A stretch of DNA of 64,000 bases from Lichenostomus cassidix (GCA_008360975.2 CM039184.1:70473056-70537055), one strand, 5' to 3'. Shown: positions 50,817-63,639, counted from the stretch's first letter. Notes: generated by a model from the letters alone, not told the origin. Numbers and translations are program-made.

Positions 50817-51305
50817 AACATAAAGTACTTCTAATACACACACCTTTGTCACTTCATACTTTGAATTTAATTAAATGTGTTACTCATTAACTATTTTCCA
50901 TTTCAAATCATCTTTTAGCTTAATTGTACTGCAAGTTTTCTTAACTAGGACGTCAGCAAAATCAGCATCAGGGCTCAGCTGAACAGCATTTCTTGGAAGG
51001 AAGAGCAAAAGGGACAAACATGGAATTTTCCTCTGTGATTTCTGACTGGCATTAGACATTTAAAAGCTCCACATGTCACAGCAGGGCAGACATATGATTG
51101 ATAAACCACTGTTGGTGGAACAGCCCATATATCTGAAATTCTGCCTCAGTCACATTGAGAAAAATATTACAAAATACTAATTTAAAGCTTTTGATGCTTT
51201 TGGGGAGAAGCAGGTTCTGTTTAACCCACAAGGTGTGCAAAAGCAGGATGATGAGAGAGCAAGGTGCTCCAGGTGTCCAGGCTATGTGTATTCTCATTTG
51301 AATAT

Positions 51306-51340
51306 GCATTCTCATTTCTCATATGAGAATGAAATGCATG
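51306..51340. repeat. Imperfect palindrome centred on CATATG
   Basis: TTCTCATATGAGAA is a perfect 14-base palindrome. With a single-base bulge the symmetry extends outward through GCATT and AATGC-type arms to roughly 35 bases. The neighbouring ATTCTCATTTGAATATGCAT repeats the left arm. It is a local duplication and inversion with no known function. Confidence 0.7.
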
Positions 51341-54300
51341 TGTTATAATACACATCCCAAAATTTAATTTACTTCTTAAATTATATTAATTTTTTCTTCT
51401 CAAATCACCCAAGCATATTGAAAGTTAGCATAATTATTTAAATGAATGAGCAATATAGAAATAGCTGTTTCATCTTCAATGTGGTATTTATGGGCTTAAG
51501 TTTGTCTTGAGACTGTGTATCTGATCTATTTGAATAAGCAGTTATGTATTAAAGCACACTGTTGGAAATCTAATGAATACTTGGTATGGAGAAACATACA
51601 TGCTTGCTGTTGGCTACCAAGAAAAATGAATGGAAGCTACCCCAGGAGGCAGCATAGAAATGCAATTGGACAACTCAGCCCCCAAAAACCTCCTTGCTTA
51701 TATCTATGAATGACAGGGATGTACTAAAATCCTTTTGTACTATATAAAGGATCAGTGTACAAGAAAAAAGCTACCTGGTGGAGTTAACACTTTAACAATA
51801 ATACTACCAAAGTGTGTTGTTCACCATTATTAAACTTTACTAGCATAAGAGGGAGAACAATCTGACTGCAAATCTTTTCACATCTTGCTTGGGATTTTCA
51901 GCAAGCACATTAACAGCATGATGTGGTAATTTTATGTAGAGTGGTACAAACTGTTGCTACCAGCACATCCCTTCTAGGGAAGCTTTCAAATGGAAATATT
52001 TTTGTTATTGCCATCTTTGTTGTTTATAAATGCTTATGCATTTTATAGATGAAAGGAAGCTAGCCTCAAACTGTTTGATACTTCACAGGTAAAGGAAATA
52101 TATGAAGTGTGTTGAAATCACTAGAATTAGCAAACAGAACACTGCAGTAAAAAAAAAAAAAAAATCATTGACAGCAGTATGGAAATATTTTGAAAGTCTT
52201 ACACATTTTTAAAATAGCAAGAAAAAACCCTTGGGCAGTGACATTGAATGAAGTTTTCACTAAAAAGTGCCTGGGTCACCCAGTAACACAGAAAATAAAT
52301 ATATATTGTTAAATAAATACATATTATTTGACATTCTGTCTGTATTTCGGTATTTTCTCTGTTGAGTTTTTTATAATACTTTCTGTATACTTTCTATTAT
52401 TTCTTTACGGTGAAAATTCACTGCTAATCTCCTGGTAATTGAGAATATTATGAATAACTGAGATGACAACAATTTTAAAATTCCCATATTTCATTAAGGC
52501 TACAAATAAGAAAGTAATTATATCCTCATTCTCTGTAAATTTTTGGCCTATTACTTTACTTGACCATTTTCTACTGAGTTAAATCGACTTCTAAATACGT
52601 GAAACAAATGGTATAGACAGTTTTCTATGTCTATACTTCAAAAAAAAAAGAGAGGGAAGAGCTATATGACTTTATTTCAATTCTTTTCATTTGAATAGTT
52701 CTTGATCAGTGGAGCTGTGGGTGTTTGAAAACACCTCTCAGGAGTCCATGGAAGGTTGCTGAGAAAAATATACCCAGAAAACTTAGATTTAACCTAGTCA
52801 GAATTTCACTTCCCCTTGAGCACTTTGAAGAGTCTGCAAAATTGATTGTTGCTGCTGCCCTATGCCATTACCATATCTTCCATCTTTATCAGCTGGGCAG
52901 TAAGTTTAATAAATGTTTTCACGAGGTTTGGTTCTTCAGGGTATCACTGAAGTTGCTTCAGTTCAGTTTTAGCTGCAAAAGCTTGGCTATTTAAAGGCTT
53001 GGCAGCTCTCCCTAAGTGGGGTCACTGCAACTCTGAATGAGTTTTAGGGGCACAGAGGTAATAGAGTGTGATGAGAGGGGCCAGAGGTGTTTAGGAGAGG
53101 AGGCAGGCAGTGGTGGAGGAGTCAGAGCTTTTATGTAGGTGAGGAAGGAGGGCTGGAAGGGGAAGCCTGTGGGAATTTCTGAGGGGCAGAGACAAGTGTG
53201 GCTGTTTTTTGTTTTCACTCTTCGCAGTCCACAACTTCTGTGCAACATCTTCCTCCAAATCAGGAGACGGAGCAGTTACTCAGCTCACCTCATCTAGGTC
53301 AGAAGGAATTTTGTTTCCTGGCATCTATGAATTTTTGGGCTGTTGTTGGATGCCACTAGTTCACTCCTTCACATTTTCCTTTACACCCCCCTTACATTAC
53401 ATTTTCTAAAACCATTGGTTTTCATTTCTGCTCATGTTTTGAGCTGGCAGTCAGAAATACTCTCTTTTTGTCTCCTGTCATTTTGTTCCAGTTTAATTAG
53501 AAAACCATTTTTGCTAATCAGTTTCAGTTTGAAGAAGAAATAGCACAGTTCCAGTTTTGGTTGCTTTGCCCCCTTGTCCTTTAGCTACCCTGACTAAGTA
53601 GTTGTGGCATACACAGTCAACCGTGTTTGCAAATGCAAACTGTTCAGATGCAAACTGGACCTTTGTGAATGTGGGAGGGGTTTTTTAGAACGTAGTGTAA
53701 GGTTACATTCCCTTCGTGCAAGTATCTACAAAAGCACCAAAAATCATTACCTACACAGGAAATAGATGTATGCTTTTCCTGAGCTCTGAGAAGAGGTGCG
53801 AATCAAGCTGAATGAGGTGGCATCTGCACTGAGAGAAAAAGGAATAGCATGTGTGAGAGTCTTCAACCTTTTTGCCATCCTCTTCAGGAATGCAGGGTCA
53901 TTACCTACCAAGTCATCTGTGCTGTGCTTTCAGCACTTGATGGAAACAACACATTTCTCAGAGTGACTGACACAAACTGTGTCCTCTGTTACCAGTACAA
54001 GACATTCTTTTAACTTTTGTTCTTTTTCTTCCCATGCTTACACAACAACACTCATTCTCGTTTGAGTTTCATTCATATCAGTTTTTCTATTTCAAGTCTC
54101 TGTAGCTGGGTTTCATAGATGCTCCTCATCTTCACGGTGGAAACTGGCATTACATTTGTTTGAATGAGGAAAGTGTCCTTGAAAAGAAAAGCAAAATTGT
54201 TGCCACAAAAGTGTAATGTGCATTTAAAAAGAAAATATATTTCCTTCCATTATAATGTTGTTTTTTCCATTCAGCTCTGGAACAGAGTAGAAAGCAGCTG

Positions 54301-55659
54301 TTGCTTTAAATTGCACTACAGATTTGCAAATAAAACCCAAACTGTTTCTTCTTCATCAGCATCATCTCTAATGTCTTTACCAGACAGTGTTTTCTTCTGT
54401 GCTGCTTGATGCCTGTGCCTTGAGTGAAACTCAGTGATTAATGGGGCTGACTAGATGGACAACTGAGTGGAAATGGTAAATAATGACTTGTTTTTATACA
54501 CACTAAAAAACAGTTCCTACTCAAGTTGGAAATCCTTGCTTTTGGAAGGGCATTCTTCCATCTTGCTTCCTGCTAACCTAAGGTCACTTCAGGAGTAACT
54601 GTTTTAAATGCTGTTGATTACAGTGATGTAAACGTCTCTGGCCCAGACACTGCAGTGAACAAGACTTTCCACACAGGAATATGGTTAAGCTGAAGGCCAC
54701 AACTTTTATGAACTACATTGCCTAATAAAACAGGGAAGAACCACTAGCCAGCTGTTCCCCACAAACTACCCAGTAAAACAGGACCAGTGAGGTTCACCAA
54801 ACACAAGACTGTGGAGGCCAAGCTAAATGTTTAAGAGAAAGCTAACCGCATCCTCCCTCTGGCAAAAGTGACCAAGGTGTGCAGTCCCACTGAAACAATC
54901 TCCCTCCTACATTGTCTGTGCAGGGCAGGGGAGAGAGGAGTAAGGTCAGCACTAATTTTTTAATTTGTGTAAGGCTCTACCTTTTTCCATGTGTTGTGGA
55001 AAGGGAAATAGCTTACTGACACCTGGCTAGTATTTAAGACATGAGCAGTAATTCTAGCCATAGCTAACATGAAAAACCCACATTGGAAACCTGCTCTCCA
55101 GTTCTGTGAATGAACAAACAAGTTCTCATGTCTTTCCACTCGCTGAATTTACTAATAAAGCCACACCACATTTTCAGTGGGGTAAACACTTTTCTCACAA
55201 AAGCACATTATCCAGCTCAGAGTATAAAGTCCAGCAACAGCCAGGCTAACAACAATAACAGTCACAGCAAGACAAGGGGTCAAAAAGACCTTCAAAATAA
55301 CTTCTACTGAGAAGGTCATGCAAGTTTGGAATTTCCCACATGAACACAGAGGATCGCTGAGAACTCCTGTTTCTTGTCTCCAAACCACAATGCTTGTTGG
55401 AATAATGGAGAAAGCTGTCTTTCTCACAGTCTTAACCTGTTACCAGCTCAATAAAAAGCCTTTTTTTTTCCCCTTTTATAACAACATGGAAAATCTAGAA
55501 TTATTTTCTAGCATTTACTTCAGATTTGGAAGGACCCACCTGAATCACTGGTGTCCTGTTGTTGAATTCCTGAAGGAAACCATCAAGATCCTTCACAAAA
55601 GCAGGAAAGCCATTTGCCCTCACCACTCTTCCTGGAAGTTTGTTCTAGTGCCTGGTGGC

Positions 55660-55775
55660 TTAATTCCATGTTGTGGGTTTACCCTTCCAATTATTTCCCC
55701 ACTCCTGCTGATGGTGGAGTGCACAAGTAGTTTCGTGGAGCTTGTTTGCCAGCTGGGGTGAAACCATGTCAGAGA
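55660..55775 (+). mobile_element. Avian retroviral LTR, 3' end fragment, sense
   Basis: Read on the plus strand, GTTGTGGGTTTACCCTTCCA, then GGTGGAGTGCAC and CGTGGAGCTTGTTTGCCAGC followed by TGGGGTGAAACCATGTCA, matches the end of a common avian endogenous retrovirus LTR (U5 side). The upstream part of the LTR is not recognised. The fragment faces a second LTR 3' end in the opposite orientation a few tens of bases away. It is non-coding and only an LTR remnant. Confidence 0.6.
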
Positions 55776-55803
55776 AGCTCCCACCTGACAGAGAAGCTCC
55801 CAC
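55756..55803. repeat. 19-bp tandem duplication between facing LTR ends
   Basis: TGTCAGAGAAGCTCCCACC is followed at once by TGACAGAGAAGCTCCCACC, differing at one base, at roughly 55766-55803. It lies exactly where the two oppositely oriented LTR ends meet, so it may mark the rearrangement or a target duplication. Confidence 0.7.
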
Positions 55804-56125
55804 CCTATCATTTGCTCACTCTCCCTCAGCCAGAGCAGGGAGAGAATCAGAAGGACAAAAGCAAGAGATGAAGGCTGAGATAATGACAGGTTAATAAGTG
55901 AAACAAAGCTACATATACAAGCAAATTGTTTTTAAGGGAATTAATTCTCTACTTCCCTTTAGCAGGTAGATGTTTAGATGCTTCCTGGAAGGCAGAGGCC
56001 TCAGCATGGCTATTTGGGAAGACAAGTGCAATAATCTTAAATATCCCCTTTCCTTCTCCTTTTCTCCAGCTTTTATTACTGAGCACAACAATTGCACTTG
56101 CTTTTTTCACAAATAAATTGTGTTT
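55804..56125 (-). mobile_element. Avian retroviral LTR fragment, antisense
   Basis: Plus-strand blocks are in the antisense order of the same LTR type: CTCCCTCAGCCAGAGCAGGG, GAGAGAATCAGAAGG, TTAATAAGTGAAACAAAGCT, GCTATTTGGGAAGACAAGTG and CTCCAGCTTTTATTACTGAG. On the minus strand the last block gives AATAAAAGCTGG, a polyadenylation signal in the usual LTR position. The sequence is moderately diverged. The outer (U3) part beyond about 56125 is not recognised. No viral coding sequence is visible. Confidence 0.7.
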
Positions 56126-56581
56126 CCAGTAGATCTAGTAGCCATCTCATTCTTCTCTTAAACTGTTAGCTATTAAATCTCATCTGCTCCTGAAGGTTTA
56201 GTTACTAGTTTCCAAGAGTATGACTTTCCAATCTCTATGGCTGAATCGTATCCCACACCAAGGGTTTTAGGCCACAGTTATCCAGTTCTCTTGGCCCAGT
56301 ATCTTGAGCTGCTGCTGTAGCTTCCCAAAATCCTCTTACCAGTTAATCAGCCTGATCCTTCTTTTTGTGAGCAGCTCATTAAGAAATGCATTACACAATG
56401 TTGCACCTGAAACTTATTGCTCAGGTAGCCCATCCCCTGCAACCTCATACTTCTTTCAGTAACATCCATCACAACATCCATCATCCACAATTCTCCCATC
56501 TTCACCTTATCTACAGATTTCCACTGCTCTGGCTCAAGGTGTAGCTACTCTCTATGAAAATCCACATAGATGATATCTTCC

Positions 56582-56885
56582 TGAGGTGGGTTGACCTTGG
56601 CTGGGTGCCAGGTGCCCACCAAAGCCACTTTACCATTCCCTTTCTCACCTGCACAGGGGAGAGAAAATACAATGAAAGCTTCATGGGTTGAGATGAGGGC
56701 AGGGAGAGATCTCTGAACAAATACCATCATGGGCAAAACCAACTTGAATTGGGAAAATTAGTTTTATTTATTACTAATCAAATCAGAGTAGGAAAAAGAG
56801 AAATAAACACAAAATTTAAAATACCTTTCCATCACCCTTCCTTTTTCCCCAGGCACAACTTCACTCCCATGATAGTGAATATATC
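56582..56885 (-). mobile_element. Second type of avian LTR, 3' part, antisense
   Basis: The plus strand starts TGAGGTGGGTTGACCTTGGC, then has TGGGTGCCAGGTGCCCACCA, GGGGAGAGAAAATACAATG, a GGTTGAGATGAGGGCAGGG block and TTATTTATTACTAATCAAAT. On the minus strand this ends in CAACCCACCTCA, as the LTR type I recall does, with an AATAAA signal ahead of the U5-like part. It continues through ACTTCACTCCCATGATAG and then becomes unrecognisable. It is a partial LTR with no viral genes attached. It is a different LTR type from the fragments at 55.7-56.1 kb. Confidence 0.65.
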
Positions 56886-57556
56886 CCTTTCATCACTTTT
56901 ATGATCAGCTTCCACTGCAATAGTGATTCACTATTGATCTTCATCCAAGGAACTGCACACACATGAGTTGAGTGCATCTTGACATCAGAAACCCACTGCA
57001 ATCCCCTTTCTCCCAACTCTAGCTGACCTGCTCAAAGTTGTATATGTTGTCAGCCTCAAAGGCAAGAATAGAGCTCAGGGTTTCCTATTTTGATCTGTCC
57101 AAATATATCTTTTCCTCCAACACTAAACTGCAGATGTTACAGTCATGACAGTGCAGTTCTGTGTTCACTGCAGCACATGCCAACCATGCTTTCAGGGTAC
57201 TCAGAGCTAATTAGCTCCCCAGACTCCTAGACTTTACTGTACTGGTCACTGTGGAGCCTCTACTCCTCTGCTCCTTCGCTGCTCAACCTCATCCATCAGT
57301 ACCTTGGCAGCTGGAAGCTACTGATGATCCAGTACAGTTGTCTGTCATATTGTATAAAATTGTCTCATTGTTCCTTGGTTGTCCCCTATGACTGTGGCAA
57401 ATTTCTTTCTTTTTCCCTAGACTGTAATTTGCAGTTTTCAAGGAATAAATATCATCTATTGCCTATACCTTTGTATATCACCTAGTGAACTGAGATCCTC
57501 ATGTCTGACTACAGATTTTTAGCTGCTGTGAATATTCAAAAAATGCAATCAGGTGT

Positions 57557-58042
57557 TGTCCTAGGTTGCAATACAGATGTATTTATTATTCTATTGACAC
57601 CTTCCACAAGCTGTGGGGCACTGGTTGTTATCTTCTGCTGTGACTCACCCCTGATAACTGTCAATGAGCTATCAAGAACCAACTGCATGACTCATGGAAT
57701 TATCTCATCCTATTGTGAGATGCTCCACCCAGGAGGGAGGAGCCAAGCATTCCCACCTGGATATAACCTGGCCTGGGACCTGCCCAAGGCAGCTCTGTCT
57801 ACTGAATTCCCAGAGAACAAGAGCTACCACTGGAGCTTCAGGTGGAGACCAGACCTTCCACAGGATCACTGCTTCAACTGAACTACTTCACTTGGACTGC
57901 TGCCACCACCCTGACCAACAGGGTATCAGGTTGTATCTGACTGTCAGTGTTTTTTCTTGTATTTTTACATTTATTTTGAATTTCCCTATTAAATAATAAT
58001 CCTGACTTGCAATCTCCCACTGTTTGTTTTCAAGCTAATACT
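57557..58042 (+). mobile_element. Solo retroviral LTR with 5-bp target duplication
   Basis: This 486-base unit begins TGTCCTAGGTTGCAATAC. It contains GGAGGGAGGAGCCAAGCATT, a TATA-like ATATAACC at 57761, CACAGGATCACTGCTTCAAC and an AAATAA polyadenylation-like signal near 57991. It closes near CAAGCTAATACT. The order (U3, TATA, R, poly(A) signal, short U5) is that of an LTR, and the sequence resembles a common avian LTR. GGTGT directly precedes it (57552-57556) and directly follows it (58043-58047), consistent with a 5-bp target-site duplication. The usual terminal CA appears as CT, probably a point mutation. No internal retroviral sequence is adjacent, so recombination between two LTRs has probably left this single copy. 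Open frames across it are not genes. Confidence 0.8.
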
Positions 58043-58049
58043 GGTGTAC

Positions 58050-61000
58050 ATCTCAGTCTGGAGTTATTGGATGCACATTTCCCTGTGAAACTTTCATGGG
58101 AGAGGTAGGTTTGCACTGACTGCAGGCACCCAAGCCTGATTGTCTTGAGCAGACAACTATTCCAGTCCAAAATTAATTTGAAATATCTGTAAAGTGTCAT
58201 TTAGCAACCTCCAACTCAGCTATGTCCTGTTGTTAAGTCTCTATAAGATACAGTACTCAAGAGGATGAAGCCTAGCATTTCCTCCACAAACCAACCAGCC
58301 AGCCATCAGCTGTGCCATTTCAGTGCCATGTCAGCAAATGAAGGAGCAGCACTAATTACCCCAGTGTGCTCTGCCAGAAAATGCTCCCCATCTGAATAGC
58401 TTAATGTAACATCTTAGTCAGCTTTGAAATGTCTTTTGTGCCCAGCAGACAGGCACATCACTACCTGCTGGGGCAGAGGGCTCCAACTGTGTTCAGGAGC
58501 CAGCAGCTGGGGCAGTTCAGGATGTCACCATCCACACTCTCTCCATGGTTTGTTACCACCACTGGCAGCAGCTCATCTTCATTAGCAACCTAGGCCATGA
58601 TGCAAAAAGCCAGGCTGGACACAAGTCCCTTCAGCCTCTTCAGCTGCTGCGACATATAGCAAACTGAAAAGCTGGCATCCTGGCTGGAAGGCAGGCACCA
58701 CACTCCAGTTCATGGGCTGACCTGTCAAAGCTCTCAGAAACGTGCTTTCTTAGATATCATTTATATCATTTAGCACAGTAAAGCTCAGTGTCAATGTGTC
58801 TCAGCTGGAATGACAGAAACTAATATTTCTGATCATTTTTCTGTCTGTCTTTCTTATTGCACATGACAAACTAAAATCAGAATTATCTCCTGATTTTCCA
58901 TAAGGGACTATGACCAGCACAATTACATCTCTGGGGTAACCAAACCCCTACTTTGTATCAATTTTCTTCTGATGTGGTGTCAAAAGTTGTGACTCACTCA
59001 AAGTATTTTTCCTCCACACTGGCTTATGTCCTTCCAAACTAATTTCTTCCGAGGAAACTTTACATCTTGAGGGTAGATCTATTATTGCTGCCAAACTGTA
59101 GGTGTTTCTGATGCAGATGAAGTAGCTTTATGGCATGGTTATCTCAGATCTATGTCGAGCCAAACCATAGAGAAATATTAGCAATGTGGTAAATATAGAA
59201 AATACTAAGGAAGAGAAAGTTTAGAGAAGCACACCAGGAAAAACTGAAAGCAAAACTGTGACAGAATTTGCATATCTAATTCTGTACTCAAGTAGACCAA
59301 GAAGAAACATTGCAATTAAGGTTTTGAGAACATACAATTATTACTAGTGAAAGATTAAGTATTATTTTCTGTTTCCTGAGAATTCCACCAGATATACTTT
59401 TACTATCTTGTAATGGATCAATTTCTGTTGTTTTTACCTTACTTTACTCAGGTAAAATTCTTGCCAGTTAATAACACACTAAAATTCACATTCAATTTGA
59501 CAACATATTCAATGAATTGAAAGCTTCATCAGCTTATTACATAGACTTGATGAGATACTATTAAAAAAAAATCTAGACTGCTCTGAGAATTGAGATCCAG
59601 CCTTACAATTAGATGTGGTGTCTCTTTAAAATTCTTCTCACAATTCAATACAATTTGAAATCTTTGGAGTGATTTTCTATTCTTACTTGTAACTAGAATA
59701 CATGTTTTTAGAAGGAAATATGATGTTTGAGTTGCTAGTGTTCCTTTTAAATGGACAAAGCTACACCCACAGACACAGACAGTATGTATTTGTGACTGCT
59801 GGAGCACATCAAGTGAAGTGGCTGGATTTTAGATCCCTGCTGGCAAACACAAACCTGTTGGATGCTGTGCAATTCTGTCACTTCACTTTAGTTCTTCAGT
59901 GGCAGTTGTAATCTTCAGAAAAAAAATTGTCTCATAAATTTCTGAGTTGTTTGGCCAAGTTCCTGTAATCATTTGCCTATGCAAAACTGCCTTCTACTCA
60001 AGCTTTGTTATCCAGTAAAATATTACCAAAGTTCTCCACTGCTCTCATTTTGTCATGCAAGAACTTTTCCAAGATATTGCCTGCTGGCTTTCAGCTTTAA
60101 CTGGTAGACATTAGTATGTTTTCATTTTCCTGAATCAGTCAATGTCTGTCTCAAGAGCAGAACAAGGATCCTTGAGCCAGACACTTGCACTGCACATGCA
60201 AAGAAATTTTTTTGAGATCAAAGGAGAAAATCTGGCTGGTCTGACGTGTGATACCACTGCTAATCCTGTTTTATTTTCTGCCTAGTGAGAATGAAGAGCA
60301 GAAAACTTTATGCAATATACAATGTAAACATAACAGAGGGCATGAGCCTGTCAGCCTATCATTGACATGAGACATGCAGACCTAGATCCTGACAAGGATA
60401 TTTTGTGAGCAAAGGCAATGATGAGGTTTTGAAAAGCACACATTTAAGAGTAATGGATAGTTTAGAGCTGTGCTCCTACAAGTTGTGATTTAAAAGGCTG
60501 GGCACTTCAATCTGAACCACTAAAATTCAAAATGACAGAAACTTACAAAATTTTATTGCTCTGCATTTAATAAAATTTACATTTACAAGCTGTCAGTTTG
60601 AAATGTTGAATAACTCATAGGTTAGAACACTGAACACCAGTTTGAATTACTCTTGCAGTTCATTGCTTCCTACTTACAATCTTTCTCAGATACCCAGAAT
60701 AATCCTTCCATCACACACTTTTGCTATCTCTCTTAAGTCATCTTTGGCCCCAAAAATACACTGACTTTGAAGGAAGGTCAGGGCAAGAAATGCATCTTGT
60801 TGCCATAGAAAAACACAGCTAGGCATAATGAAAACTCCCTTTCTGCGTGTTTAATGTGCTAATATAAGAACATGAAGATCAGTATATCATCTACAGCTTG
60901 GTTGCTCTGGCTGTCTGGATTTTTTTTTTGTCAATTTACAGACTCAATTATGTAGACTCTTAAATTCACAGCTTTAGTGGGTGGGAAGGTAGATGGTAAA

Positions 61001-63130
61001 TGAAAAAACACAGAGTAGGAAACTTCTGTTTTATATGTATCTTGGGTAACGTTTTTAGAAGAACAAGGATCAAAGATTGTAATTTAAAGAAACTCTCAAG
61101 ACAGGAATAAATATACATGATTTTAAGGCACCCCTAAAAATTATGGGATGGCTAATATCCCCACGATTCTGTGATCTGTTCTAAAACAAAAATATTAAGC
61201 CAAATGTTTGGCTCTCTATAATAAAAACAGATTATCTAATGGTTTCCAGTGGGAAATATGAGAAAGAGCATTCATAAAGACTCTGTAATAGTTGTGAATT
61301 ATAAAGACTTCCTCATTTTCAGTATGAACTGAGACCCCAGTAGAAACTGTTAGATATTTATTCACATGCCCTCAAAGGGACTGCACATGGACATTTTTAA
61401 TTAACATTATTTGCAACACCTTACTCAAGTTGTTCATTATTAATTTGACATGTTTTGAAGTCCTGACCAGAAAGTTTTCATCACTTACTCTAATGACACC
61501 ATTCTTACATGACTTTAATGCTTTTAAAAAGTTACAATGATTTGCAATCTATACGCATTTTAATGAAGAAAGAAAACAATGTTTAAGTAATCAAGGTCAT
61601 AACATTTTTAAAAATCAGGAAACATAAAATAAACTATGAGTCATTATTTTTAGCATGCTATTAGGCCTTCTCTGTAAGAAAAAAAAATGTAAAAAATAAA
61701 GGCACAATTTGACAGCACTGCCATATTTCTGAAGGTGCCCCTTTTGTTCCCATTTTGCTCTTCTTTTTTGTTCTGGCATTTATTACTGGGTATAAAACAG
61801 GTACATCAACTTCCGTTCACCTCCATCTGTCCTCACTGGCCAGATGTCTTTGCCTATCAGTTCAAATTATTAAGATAGGGTAAAATGTTTGTGTCTTGCC
61901 TCATTTGAATTATATTCCTTAGCTTTTCTCTTTCATGCAGTTTTAGCTATTGAAGCCAAAACTGCATGATGAGTCTGCAGAGATTTGTCTGAGGTTACAG
62001 TGTTGGTAGCAAAGGCAGAAAACACGCAGGAAACTATTGACATGACCTTCGTGTTTGTGTCTTCACAGGGTAAATAAATTTTGCTACTTTCTTGCTAGAG
62101 AATGCTAAACATGACTAGAAGAAAAACGCCCCCGGAGAGACCTGAGAATACCTTAGAGTTGTACCATGACAGAAACAGAGAAACCTGCTCATCTTCAAGA
62201 AGATCCGACAGGCTCAAATATGCTTAAACTTTGTCCTTTAGCCAGAAGATAAAACGTTGAAATTTAGCGTTTTAAATAAAACGGACACTTGGCACTTCTT
62301 TTTGAAAGCATGTGTTGAACTGTCTCAGCTACACCTTTTATGTTCGTAACCACACCTTTTCGTTGAAACTGGTTCCGTAAATAGCAGCTGAACTGTAGAA
62401 CACAAGATGGCAGTGTCAGACGCCACGTACCAGCAGGGGACTGTGGGGTGGTCCAGCGACATCTCCTGAGAGAGGGGACAAGCAAGAATTGTTCCCGGTG
62501 GAGCAATTGATGGAGAGGAGACCTTTCTGCTCCAACAATACCTAGAAAACACTCTGCAGAAGGAATTAAGATACGATGCACTCTGCAGAATAGGTTTTGC
62601 TCCATACAGTTCTCTGACATCTCCAGGTTTAAGGTGGTATGTTAAGACATAAAGTAATATGTATCTTACGAAGTTATCAAGGAAAAGGGACCTTCTGTTT
62701 CTGGAACATTGCTTTTCTTTCCTTAGCCTACCAGAAAATGAACATACAGGTTCTTTTTTCTTTCTCTCCCTCCCCACCACCCCGGCCCCCCAAATTTATA
62801 TATTACCAGTCTCTGTAGCTGGCTAGATTGATACATGTAATAAGAGGCTAATCTTTGTCAAAGACACACAGGAAAATTTAATTAATAGTTCTTGAATGCC
62901 ACGGTGTTTTTTCTGGTTTTAGGAAGCTCACTATAATCAATGAGAGCGTGCATGTGAAGGTCAGAGTGGAGAAGGTGTGAATGTGATCTAAACCGTGGCA
63001 AAAACCCCAGACCGAACCTGCCTGAAATGGAGCTGAGTCCAAATGCCTGGCAGAAACTTTAGGGGAAAATAAATTTTAAAGACCCTTTAATCAAAGCTGC
63101 ATGTCCAAACCGAGGGAAGGTCATTAGCAA
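58050..63130. other. Intergenic DNA, no gene recognised
   Basis: An AT-rich stretch with low repeat recognisability and no gene, tRNA or snRNA visible. The longest frames (about 118-151 codons at 62.3-62.8 kb, minus strand) carry no motif and overlap each other. Low apparent repeat content upstream of a developmental-gene neighbourhood leaves room for conserved enhancers, but conservation cannot be judged from one sequence. Confidence 0.55.
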
Positions 63131-63639
63131 TTACTGTTCTGCTGAGTTGGGGGGATTCTTACTGGGTGTCCTTCGTGACTTCCCGAGTACTGCCGAGCAC
63201 CTGAGCCCCAGTCCCACTCCCACTGAGGGAGCAACATTCCTTTGCATGATGCAGTTCGGACACCCCAGGTTTGGCACTGTGGAGTTCCCCGGCGGTGTGT
63301 TTGCCCCAGCCTCAGCACGGGTGCTTTCAGCCCAGCCTGCCTTGCCCAGGCGAGAAGCCCTGCTCCCGGCAGTCAGGCTGACACGCAGCGCTCGGGTTTT
63401 TAGTATGTACTGGGCTGGTGATTTTTTTTCCGTCATCTTCACCTCGAATTCGAGGGCTGAGAAAGTATTTTGTTTAATTCTTGAGGAAAGTGCAATAACA
63501 CCTCAGACATGCCTTGGAAGTTTAACTAGAAATAAACCTCATCAAAATACCTCGCCGGGAGCCGAGAAACCTCAGGCAGGCAATCCCTCTATTCCTTATT
63601 TTAAAGTATATTGATGGCTAAATCCTTCCACTTGCTCCG

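Larger units (their letters stand above)
50441..55655. other. Intergenic DNA upstream of RAB28
   Basis: No gene, RNA or clear repeat family is recognised on either strand. Open frames are short and without motifs. It includes a G11 run, an imperfect palindrome and an A-run near 52150. The segment at 53040-53180 is purine-rich (GAGG and AGG words). Diverged old repeats may be present but were not identified. Confidence 0.6.

Noticed and set aside
55318..55761. 147-codon plus-strand frame
   Set aside because: No domain seen, and its end overlaps an LTR fragment. It is most likely a chance frame.
57501..57996. 126- and 100-codon plus-strand frames
   Set aside because: They lie in or largely overlap the solo LTR at 57557-58042 and are not viral or host genes.
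62264..62780. Overlapping 118- and 151-codon minus-strand frames
   Set aside because: No recognisable motif. The two overlap in different frames, and no splice or promoter context was seen.
63147..63614. 155-codon plus-strand frame near the right edge
   Set aside because: Composition-driven in a GC-rich approach to the edge island. No homeobox or other domain, so it cannot be assigned to NKX3-2.
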